Source: Rhynchonema sp. JSB1_4 | Lineage: Eukaryota; Nematoda; Chromadorea; Monhysterida; Xyalidae | Length of the DNA: 64,000 nucleotides | Direction: 5' to 3' | Assembly (NCBI GenBank): GCA_030248065.1 | Contig: JASAMV010002027.1 | Span: 21,561 to 85,560, forward strand | Part shown: one piece after another, positions 27,201 through 39,200 of the stretch | How the letters are laid out: every line of letters begins with the position of its first letter | Numbering within the stretch: the first letter of the stretch is position 1 | Made by a program: the position numbers and the translations under genes | The notes under the pieces: model-generated | Seen by the model: only the letters and a program-made list of their open reading frames with translations | Database searches by the model: none | Told to the model about the DNA's origin: nothing

Positions 27201-30200
27201 ATTTCAGTTAAATGAAAGCTCAGTTCTTCAGACGAAATTCCGGCATATTGATAGTGAAATTACCAGCAGTTTTTTAATGGTATACTGTCACAGAAAAGAG
27301 TTCTATTTTTATTTACACAACAACGCCAAAAAGCAACAAATGCGCAGTGCATTGACCGCAAATAACAATACTGAGGGTTAACTAGCGGGGGATGTTGCTG
27401 TTTGTTTTGGTTTGGCAACATCATCGACCGTGACCTTATGTACCCATCGTGTATTAGCTACTGCAAAGCTATTCAGCTAGGCCGTTTGTTTTGTTCGGGT
27501 GTTTTTGATCGTATTTTTGAAGAATCACTTGCGTGAAACGATTTGTTATTGATGGTGGTGGAAGAACCAGCCCTCGAAGTTTCAATGAACATGATCCGTA
27601 TTATACAATACAGTAGTACTTGATGGTGATCCGGATCACGGCTTTATGTCTGCCAAAGACCCACAGAGCTACACCACTACCGCGTCATGCGTGACTCTGG
27701 GGAATACTAACCAGGGGGCTGACTTTGAGAATCTGTGAAATGAGCGATCAGCCCTGAGTACGAGAATTTCCGCTCATTAGCGAAACAAAACATGCAGCGG
27801 TGCTCGCAAACACCACTCGGCAGTCAGATTTTTGAAAATTCAACATACAAAATCTGACGCGGAGAGCGTAATTTTGCGCCTCCGCGGTTCATTACGCCTT
27901 CGGTGGGTCGGGGTTGAAAATTGTGCCAACAAAACGGCCGCAAATTCCTAACGCACCATCCGTATGCCCAAATGAGCTGTTTTTTTTTTCGCAAAACTAG
28001 GTACAGCACGCCCAGCACATACATATGTATACTTTTGCAAGATGCATATGCACAAATGGGCGCGTGTGGTTATGAAAATAAAAAGAATGCAGTGCCGCGC
28101 CAGCTGGTCTGATAATCATCATATATACTTGTGCGGTGCGCGAAAAAAAAACGGAGTATCTGCGCGCAAAAAAGCTTCAACAAGGATTATTATTGTATAA
28201 TCCCGGGTTCTGCGCAGAAAGACTGGATTTTGTGTTATAAAATTCAGCAACTGTGCTGGCTTCTGGACATTTTTCACATGTTTATGACCAGAGGGACTGG
28301 TGCTGAGCTGCATTTCATAGCCTCAGGATCTGCTTTTTCGAATAGCGCGAGCAGGGTGTGGCATCGACTAACAAAACAAACGGAACGCAAAAGTGCGCGA
28401 AACAAACCGCAAATAACAGCTAAAGGCTATGTCATGCTTGTGGCACTCATGCGTAAGAATCGTGGACTGTCTTACGTATATGATAAATAGTCCAGCCACG
28501 TGCTCATGAGACGACTTTTTTAAAACTTGCATGGCCAGATTCAAAAAATGCGCCGGTTACACGGGTTTCGGAAACAAAAGAAAGAGATTGGGCCGAGAGA
28601 GATGATAAGTTCCAGCTGGCTGACCTCAATTTGTTGCGTGCTTACGCGAACAGCAACGTCGTTCAACACAAAAATGTTTTGGGAGTCAAAAGGGAATTTA
28701 CGCACCTAGGTGGAGAGCGTGTCTTTAAAAAAATGCGTGCGTTTCTCTTTCTTTTCTTTCCGAAATACGTGGAACCGGAACATTATTGGATTCGCACAAG
28801 CCAACTTCAAAATCAGTTGTCTCATGAGTTCGTGGTTGGGCTATACAGGTGTGAGGTTGCCTTGTAAAGGCAAACTACACCAACACGAGCCCGATTTCGG
28901 AGGTGGTGTGCTTGCAAAACGCATAGAAAGAGAAAATCATCATGCTCCACTTTGTATTCTTCAACGTGTAACAGTTCCCAAATCAGCAGCCACGTATGAA
29001 TGTTTCACTATTCTGCCAGCTGCGAAATCGGGCTCGTGTTGGCGTAGTTTGCCTTTACACGACGGAGCTGCTACACTCAAACTGAGCAAAAACGTATCGC
29101 AAACAAGGCGGAATTTTTTATCATTCAACCTGCTGCGTGAGCAATTGTTTCTCCTGCGCCAACATTTCGCACTCGGATTGCGCCCGATAATTCTCTGCTT
29201 TCATTTCGTCGACCAGTTGCTGAAGTTCGTCTCTGCAAAGAAAATTAAGGAAGTTGAAAATAAAGATTTTCTTTGTAGTATATTTTTTATCGAGGCATTG
29301 TGGCAGCTGTGTGTCATCCATGTTTGCGCTAGTATGTAGGAGCCTGGCACTACAGAGACGGTGGAAAAGAAAGAAAGAAACACGAAGATGAAGCAAGGAG
29401 CACAAAGAACGACAACAGGAGACGGACCTGTCACTGGATGCCGCCTTCAGTTCGTTCAGATTCATTCGATATCGATTGGTAATCTGTTGATTTTTGATCG
29501 TCAACGTTGTTAATTCACGTTGCATCAGATCGAGTTTGTGACATAAATCCTGTAGACAGCGTTGGATTTAAAAAAAGTAAAAATGTTTTTGTAAAAAAAA
29601 TTTTTTTTTTTAAAAAAAGTTGGCCACTTTTTATTTTAAAATTTTAAAAAGTAAGTCCACTTTTTTTTATTATTTGCCCCTTTTTTTCGTTATTTTCTCT
29701 TTTTTTAAGGTAAAAATGTATGTTTTCATGCGTTTTGTTGCTCATCATTCTCAAAAAATCGCCTGCGGCGCTTATATTTCAGTTTAAAATGGCGTTGTAA
29801 TGGACTCATACAGTTCCCAGACATCCCAACAATCGCTGCACGTATAATATAGGACACCCCATTGTTTTTTTTATTTCTGAGCTCCATCAGCATAGGTTTG
29901 CTACAAAGGAGGGATCACAGCATACAGTAATATCCAATGGCTGACAATTTAGTGCTAAGCGATTTCTCCTAAGTCACCCTAAGGTCCAAAGCACTTATCA
30001 CCGTCAGCAACAGAATCGCAGTCAATCTCAGGAAGCCATGGCTCTATTTAAGTGCGCTCCTGTCGCTCCACATTCAAATTGCTTTGAAGCTTCGGTTCGG
30101 GCCACGAAGAGTTCGGTGCGGCAGGCAACCATGTTTGCGCGGCGAGATGGTCACTTTTTGCTGCGATTTTTCTCAGACTTATCTGTTGTTCAGCTGCGTG

Positions 30201-33200
30201 GGAGGCTCTTGTTCTATTTTTGTAGCTTGTAGGCCATCGGTTTTGTGAAGTCACGTCCGCCAATGGAACGCTTGTGCTCTTGTTGTTGGGTCAAGGAATA
30301 ATAATTTTTCTTGGTTTGCTGTTGTTTTGAAAGTGGAATGGTCATATCCGGATCAGTTTGGGATTGCGTATGGTGATGCTGACTAGTGAAAACAAATAAA
30401 AGTTGCAACATCGAGAGTTTTTCGTCAGTGCAAAACCCTAGGACACCCCATACCGTATTGGGCAGTGATTGGAGCTATCGACGTAAGCTATCGACAGACT
30501 CCACGTTGCTCGCCTATTTGCAGTTGTGTGGATTTGTCATTTGTTGGTTTTGTCACACAACATGTGTGTGGTGTAACTCTTTATCTCTCTTCAAATTTAT
30601 CCCCAAATTCACAAACAGAAGGTTGGTCTTCCCTTTGTCATATATGCCCACAGAGTTACCTTCGGGCGGGTTCTCAAAGTTATGACCAAATGGGCTAGAT
30701 CGCAGGTGATCGACATAAACATGCAAGTCAGTGGAGAAGTTCTCTTTAGTGTCCCTCAAAACATACCTAAGTAACATGATTTCAGAAATTTCATTTTTCT
30801 AGCAACCAAGTTTTTTGGGTCCGGAATAAAAAAAGTGATCTTTAAAAAAAATTTTAAAAAGTTTTTTTTTTAAAAAAAGTTCGATAATAGAAATTTTTTT
30901 TAATCCAACCCTGCCTGTAGAGTAATTAAATGGTATAGGGTGGATAGATGAAAAGTACATCGCGTGCAAGCAGACGCGCCCTGGGCATAGGACACCTCCG
31001 GCAATCGTTGTTGGTTTGGAGAAACGTTTTAAATGTGAAACATCAATCACAAAGTGCACTAATCATCGGCCATTATGCACACTGGCTGGCTGATGTTTCA
31101 CAGCAAGATGTATACATCATACAAAACGCAGCCGTACAGTCGATGTCAACTATGGGGCGATCCATAGTGCACTCCAGTGGCAACGTACAGTACCGGGTGC
31201 AATTCTGCGCCGGAAAGTTGAAGTCGCGTGCATGCGACTTTCTTGTGCTAAACCATAGGCAGCGCACGCGCAAAACTTCGCGTGCACGCGCGTGCACTCG
31301 AAGTTACTTCGACTTTTGCCTATACTTTGCACTGTTTCGACGCGCGTGCACGCGACTTCAACTTTCCAGCATAGAATTGCACCCGGTACTGTATGTTATG
31401 CGCTGTTATGTGTGTGGATGGCCTCAGTACCAAAAGTATCCTTCAATGTCCAATTTGTCCAAAGATGTTTCACACATATTACACAAATGCAGGTATGTAT
31501 AGTCCGACTACCAGCTCATGAGACGTCTATTGCTGTTCACGTGTTCCGAAACATTTCGAAAACAATAGAAAAAGAAATTGCACATCTTTCTATTGTTTTC
31601 GAAAAGTTTCGAACCGCAACAGTCGTCTAATGAGCTGATGGATGGACTATACCTGTGCACTTCCTCCGGTGGCGACGGTGCCGGCGAACGAGTTTCGTTT
31701 GTCTTTTACACTGGTCAAGCTGGCCAATGGCCAATAGGCTGATGACGTTGAAGCAGTCGTGGTCACCGAGTGATGGTCGATGAATGACTGCGGTCCGCCT
31801 GGAATATTGAGAAATGACTTTGTGCATTTTTTCCATTTTCAGACTTGGCGAATTAGAAAATGTCGTTTTGCGCAACTCGCATGAGACTTGCTCGTGCTGC
31901 TTTTTGAAGGTGATCTAACTGACCAGGGGTACTTACATACATGGATGAGGCCTGGCACCTCGACCATGTTTGTGGATACAGGCAGAGAAACGGGCAGCAC
32001 AATGCACGCTAATTTGCGTTTATTGAAAGAGTTGCGGTTCCGGTTAAGTGCAATGCGTTCTCCAACATATGGAGGGATCTTAAAATGTATAAAATAAAAC
32101 GCAAAAACCAAAGTAAGAGATTGAACTAAAGTTGTCGACCTGTGGATCCCCAGGCAGGATGTGTTGAGCCTGAATCATGCACTGGCAAAGGAGGGCCAAT
32201 CTCCATTGAATTGCCTGAATGTTGAAGAAAGTTCTTTTTGATGGTGGAAGAGAGAAAGATTCTTTTAGCTACCCTGTAATATTGCAATGAGATCTAGCCT
32301 GAATGACTCTACATAACTTCGTTGCAGGATTAGATATATATTTAATCGGCGTGTATAACGCACGGCGCCAGAGATCAGGGCGAGCTTAGGTTGCATCCGG
32401 AAACCGAAATCCGGAAAACGCATTATTTTTTGCATGTATAATTTCTTTCGTTTTCCGGAAATATTTCCGGAGCCCAGAAATGTTTTGTATTTTTGCATGC
32501 AAATTATTTCCGGGTTCCGGATTCCGGATTTAACCTATGTAAGTTCGCCCTTAGGATCGGGCCCAGAATCCTCGGCCCGGCGCAACTGACCAAAACTCCA
32601 GTCCGACCCGACTTGAAACCCAGAAACCGGCCCGATTTTGAAGATCAAAGGGAATAATGTTTCAAAAGCGACAGGAGTGCAAAATAATTTCTCTCTAGGT
32701 TTGTTTATGTCTTTGAGATTCGGTTTCTGTGCACTGGATTCAATTTGGTTTTATGTGAACAAATGAGCACATACTATGCGCGAAGCGAGTTTTTTTGGTG
32801 GCTCTTGGTACCGAAACGTGGTCTGACCTGATTCGGGCCGGATCGCGCGGGTAGGTGCGCCCCGGTGGCCCGGCCCGAACTTCCAAATCTCCGGCCCGGC
32901 CCGAGTCCAAAGTCGAAATCCCGGCACGGGCCCGGCTTCATCCTAAACTTCCCCTCGGCACCTAACACGCCTTATATCACATATCCGCATGACAGTGTTT
33001 TCTGTTTCACTGCACTGCGTGCGTCTAAAAAGAAAATGCCTCATGCATTATTCACGTATGTACTGTACCTGCACTAATAGTCTGCGTCGGCACCAGTGAT
33101 GTTTCACAGACGGGTGTGGGCGGCGGTGGCTGAGAGGGTGGCGTCAGGGTCAACATTGATTGGTCGCTGCTCAACGCTGATTGGCCGGCCGGTTGTTCAT

Positions 33201-36200
33201 GTTGTTTGTCGCTGATTGGCTGCTGCGGCTCGTCGCACGCTCGCACAGTTGCGTCCACCAGACTTGCTAACGTTTCTGACAAGATAGAAAAATGATTTGA
33301 AGTTATTTCCATAAAGTTTGGCAGCAATTAACATTATAACATATTGCAGATCTTTCTTGCCTTGTCAAAAACAGAAACCAGCTGTGTGATTTCCTCAGAA
33401 ATATATTGGTATTGTATAATGTACGTGGGCTAGGAAATGTTTCCACACTCGTGTAAATGCTCGCAGAATCCCTTGATTGAATCGGCATTCAAGTCCATAT
33501 AGTGCAATAAAAATAATAATAATAATAAAAATAGACAACCAAGCACACAATATAGAACTAGCTTGTCACCCAACGTCTAAATGTATCATTTTGCGTTATT
33601 TTCTCAAACTTAGGGTGACAAAAAAGAATAGCTCACTTTACACTATCCAGCAAATAAATATACAAGAGACATAATGGAGTATGTAATTTGTGCGTAGAAT
33701 AAAAGAATATTGAGTTTTCCAAGTGACTCACAAACGTGCGCGCCATGTCCCGAAGGTGGGAAAATAGAGAATTTTGGACGAAAAACAGGAGCACCCAGAA
33801 AATCCAATAAACTTCCCGTATTGGCTGAACATGGATAAGCATAATGGGTGCCAGAGCGGAATTACAGCATTCCAACATAATGGTAACAATATAGTATGTA
33901 CGTACCCAAGAACTTATATGTGCAAACGGCCTTATGGGAAAAATGTGACAGACAAGACGATAGTGTGTACGCATGAACCTCGAAACGAATTTAGGAACAA
34001 CACATGGCTTCCATTGGACAAACACAGGACCAGTTGAGGTCCTATGGGTCCACCACCAGCATACTCCACTGCACTGGCACCCAAAGTTAGCAGCAAACTG
34101 TTTTGAGCTGGTCCGAAATGTGACAATATACTGTACATATGAACCGAAAAGCAATAAAATTCAGTTGCACACGTATGCGCGAATTATGTACTACTGGCGG
34201 CAATATGCCACCATCCAGCCAACCTCGCTCGAGAAATCATCACGGACAAGGCGGCGGGTGTCAGCGATGTGCGATGAAATATATCTGAGAAAGAATGGAA
34301 AAGTAACTCTAATGTACATATGTACACATGAACACGAAACAAGAAAATCGTTTCGCTATAATCAGAAGAACGGGAACATGCGCTCGTTTTTTAATGTTCA
34401 CAGTGAAAGGAAGTGGGTAATTTTGGCCGCCGTTTTAAAAGCAGTGTTTTCTATGGAGGAGAAAGTGTACTTCCAGAACTATACGGTTAAAGGATGCTGT
34501 TTTTAACTGCTGGTGAAGACAAAATGCTCCAGCAGTGTTTGAACAGCACCATATAGTATCACGAAAAACACGCTTGCAAAGTTTGTTGGGACAGCCTGTT
34601 GGATACTCATTGCTCCAAACTGAGTTTTCCAACTTACAATTCTGTATCGGTACCCAGAAACACTACTGTTTTGAATAGACATACATAGGTATGAAACACG
34701 GTGCTTTGGAACCCCTAAACTGTCAGTTAGCCTATTTATCACCCCGGAGCTCCTTTGGCGTTCCCCCGCCTCCATTTTCTCTTTATTTTTATTCAACAAT
34801 CTAGCAAACATGCGAGTGTGTATATTTTGGGACAGTGAGGAGTGTAACTTTAGCGAGCAGATTTGAGATTATTTCCCATGTGAGCAAAACTTTTTTTTTG
34901 CAAATCAGTATATGGGCGGATTCCAACGTTTTTCTTGGCCAAATAATGAAGCTATGCTCTTAAAACAGCTAAATCTGAAACCGCTTTCCAAAAACAGCAC
35001 AATTGACCACCCTGTGATCAAGAGCGTTTGAGGAAGAGAATGTGTCTGAAGGTTGTTTCTCAAGTTCTTTCCTTCACGCGGCACGAAATCATGTTACATG
35101 AGGTTCACAGTTTCTGTTCTTCAAAAAAACTTTTTGATAATGTACTGTATGTACATATATGTACAGTATATAACTTTTATTTGTTTTATATGTACGTCAA
35201 GTTGCTGCTGCATCTTTGCACCGAATGAACCACAGATTGGTGTTTTTCTCTCTGACACAAAGCTTCCAAAGATGTTTATCAGTTTGGACGAGTTATGCGT
35301 GCAGAAAGGAATTTTTATGGCATGCCCCGGTTGAAAAGTTTTCTTTCGTTCGCCCTAAAATACGGTAGACGGGCATGTAGTGGTATGTCAAATTTCTAAA
35401 TTCACTGCCGTGCACTAAAATACGCTCCATAGTTAATGTCCAGGTATAAAGCCGACCGCTAACCACGCGCAGTTCTGAAACATTGCGCACATCGCTGCTT
35501 GCCTGGTTGGCAAGCTGCGTGCATGTTTGCTGTCCGAATGTTTCCAAAAGTTGGTTTTCGGGTTTGGATCTGAGCATTAACTATGGGGCGTACCTCACTG
35601 CACGGCAGTGATTTTGGAAATTTTTTATATAGTGAATTTCTAAGTTTGCTACCGTGCAATGAAACAGTACGTCCAGTAATTATTGCCAAATTCCAAATCT
35701 GAAAATCAAGTTTTGAAACATTCGGCCTCAGACACACGCTTGCAGGCTTGCCAGCCACGCAGGCAGCTGTGGGCAAATGTTTCAGAACTGAGCGTGCGTA
35801 GCGTTCGGGTTTAGAACTTGCCATTAACTATACGGCGTATTATTGTAGGGCAGCGAATTTAGAAACATGCTACGTATAAGTGTTATGCAACAGATTTTCA
35901 TTACTTTCGGCACCACGTACCAGTTTATTACGTTTGGCACCTTGCAACATCAGAAAGAACCGCGTCATAAACAATGAGATAACGGTGAACGAAAAACGTA
36001 TACATTCCAGAATCGTTAGAGAGCAATAGTTAGTGCGTCTGAGACTGGGGCTCGAAGCCAGGTATATAAACATGTGATAGACAAATGAACCTGAGTAATT
36101 CAAACAAACCATGCATACTAACATGGTTTGCCAGCAGTTACTCACGCGTGACACGCATAAACGGCTTGAAAAAGTAAATATTGAAATCAACTCAAATTAC

Positions 36201-39200
36201 TCGCACATTACATGTAGAAACGGGAGCCCTTAAAATTTTGTTATGTGACAAAACTCAGCGGTTGTGTATTTGCGCCAAATTGAGTCTATGGTGTTGCCGG
36301 TACCCAAAAACAGCCAATAAAAGTTGGCGCTATCAATTATGCATGACTTTTTGCCATACGCTTGTACATGGCAGTTTCGCGAATTTTATACGGGCACGTG
36401 GAAATTCCCCCAGCGCCCTGGGTGCACATTCACTCCAAGTTCAAATGGGTGAAAAGTTTGTGAATTTCACTGTTTATTATTGGAGTCTCCCACGGTGCTT
36501 CCATAATGTTGCAGAAAGTTATTGGCACCCAACAAAACCCCAATGATTCAGTAGTATACCACTGCTTACTACAGGGGCGCTAATTGAATCACACAACAGT
36601 TACAACCCCATGAGGCTAATAAAAATGGCCAAAATTCAGTGAAGCGCATCCTAAACAGATTAGCTAACCAGCTAGCCAGTTAGGCTGGTCATAGGGGCTT
36701 GTTACAGTATATGCGAATTCATAGTATTCACAAACTTATGCCACTACGTACATACAGTATGTCATGCCGAATTTGGACTAGTGCCTTGAGATCAGCTACA
36801 TACATACATACAAGGTACTACACCACTTCAAGCTTGCAAGTTTGAAGCGACATTACAGTACTGTATAGCTGTCCCATCTGAACACAAGGCTTCACGTCAA
36901 ATGACAGCTCTCAAAACTTCAGCTGATAATTTGGCTCTACATGGGTACAGTACATAATGTATATTTGAAGGTATAAACACGTGGGCAGCCACTTGAACCA
37001 ACGTAAACACCCTGTTTACGTTTTTCGGAGTAACCGTTATTTATGAACCGCAGACCAGGAAAACATAACCTTTTCCTGTTGGTTTACTCGCAGAAATAAG
37101 CGGCGCAAACGCAAGCCGCTCAGGACCATAATGTGTGTTTAGAAAACTTTTATTTGAATAAAAACACAAACGCGGCTCCTCTAAATGATGGAAAAAGTTG
37201 AGTCCTGTAAATTGTTTGTCACATTCCCAATAACTCCCTTGTATGAATCCCTGAAGAAGTTCTGTGCCTTATTGCTAGTATTAGCGTGAGTGCACTGTTT
37301 ACTCGACAAAATAAATTGGCATGAGCGCTGAAGCAGGCAGGCGTTCGTGCATGGGCATAATTTGTTCAGATATTTTATATTATTGTGAACGGAAAAGTGG
37401 CGTATGATGTGCCTGCGCACATTTAGAGAAACACAAGTAGATCTAAGCAGGACTGCCCACTTCACAGGATAAACTTCACGGACAAACAAGTACACTATAT
37501 CCCTTGGTCCCTATATAAAGAACATTTAGTAACCACCAGCTGCAACCAAACGGTCAGATGTTTTCGGTAAAAAATAACAAAAACGTGGGTCCTCCAACAT
37601 GTTCGTAACGTACATAAATGGTGTTCTTGAGACCTGAGACACTTTGGTGCAACTTGCGAAATTTGGGGATCACTGAGGACTTTTGGACTTTCTCGGTCGA
37701 GAGTCTTGTGCACCATTGTACCACTTTGAGGACACAGTAGTGTACCAACAAAAAACAGAAGTAAGTACGACCATCAAAAGTAGGGCGCAACACCGGGGGT
37801 GGCGCAATTTTGAAATTTGATTTTCACAAATTGTTCTTTGTCTCATGCGAGAAAATGGCAAAGGCGTCAAAAACGTCCGTTACAAAGTGTGTCGGCATTG
37901 GTGGGGTTTCTGTCAAAGCTCCTGAAGTTTTTGAGTCCCGAGAGTTTATGGTGAGAACTTTACCAAACGGGTGGGTCCCGAGAACTTTCAGCTGGCGCCA
38001 ACTGAGGGGTTCATCTTAGCGGCTCGCAAGCTGAGCGTCACGCACATGAATATTACTGTGCAAGTTGGACCACTTTTACCCTTGACTTTTTACTGTTGGT
38101 CACTAACTGAGCTGGACACCGAAAGTTTACCAACAGTGTCTGGTATACAAAGGACCATTACGGGCCCGTTTGGGTAAAGCGCTTTTTTGACAGCCAAGAT
38201 TGCGATTTTACTGCATTTGGCAACGAGAAAAACAGCAATGGGGACTCCTATCACAGTCCGGCGTTTGATTTCCAATTTGTACAGTTGAACATTTCGAGTA
38301 TAGGCCACCATAATTTTCGTTAAGAAATTGAGCTTCTCTCTATCAGAAATGACAAGCAATTTTATACGCGGCTGGACGGCATGAGAAACTGAGATAAAAT
38401 AATGGGAAAACATTTGAAACAGCCAAGGGGCTCATTGAGTGAACTAAACATGATATAATCTATTGTGCGACATGCAGTGCTTTGAGATTCCAGCTTTATT
38501 AGAATTTGGGGGTAATGGGCGCCCGCAATGGTATAATTTTATTGAAAGCCTGAGGGTTTTCTTGCGTTTTTCGCGTGATGGTGGTAATATGAAGAATCAG
38601 TTGTGAGAATGTGAGTATACGCCAAATACGTTTTAATCAAAGTTCCAGAAAGGCAGTCGGGAATCGCTGAATAAATAATTGCAAAATGTTCTTTCATAGC
38701 AGGTGCACCATGTCGATAGAATGGCATGACTCATTTGGCAAAAAAATAAACAGAAAAATTTTGTGTGAAGTGAGATGTTGGTTGAAAAAAAATTATGCAA
38801 TATGTATTGAAGATTTTCAACAGTAGTCCTGCGTGTTTGTTTGTCCTCCACCTTCAAGGCTGTTTTCGTTGTTCGCTTTTGTGGAAAATTGAGGAAAAAA
38901 ATGGAAAAGGCGTAAGAGCAGCCTTTGGATCTCCTAGTGCTGGGTATTCACGAAATATAATAAAAAAATCGACCTTGATACACACATACATATATATATA
39001 TACATACATAGTTCTCTATATTTGTCTGCGAAAACACACAGTACATGGTAGTATAGTCCGTCCACCAGCTCATGGCACTTTGTGATGCTGCGGCTATTTT
39101 CCCCCCCCCCCCCCTTCTGAAAGAGAAATTCAGTATGACCTATTTTGCAAAAAAACTAAAAAATAATAAAATGTGTCGAAAAAGATTGAATTCGATCAAA

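Larger units (their letters stand above)
23918..29129. other. Long DLG5 intron (holds the alternative first exon)
   Basis: Apart from the candidate exon 25637-25903 and the elements at 28486-28846 and 28863-29059, I see no coding exon I can support. Open frames at 26868-27128 and 27118-27381 (plus) have no domain, acceptor or motif that I recognise. Confidence 0.4.

Noticed and set aside
30227..30378. Gln-rich minus-strand open frame (TIPLSKQQQTKKNYYSLTQ) as a DLG5 exon
   Set aside because: It has an acceptor, but there is no GT donor before its TAG. It lies wholly inside the hAT element 29557-30913, and exons 31653 and 29549 already join in phase without it.
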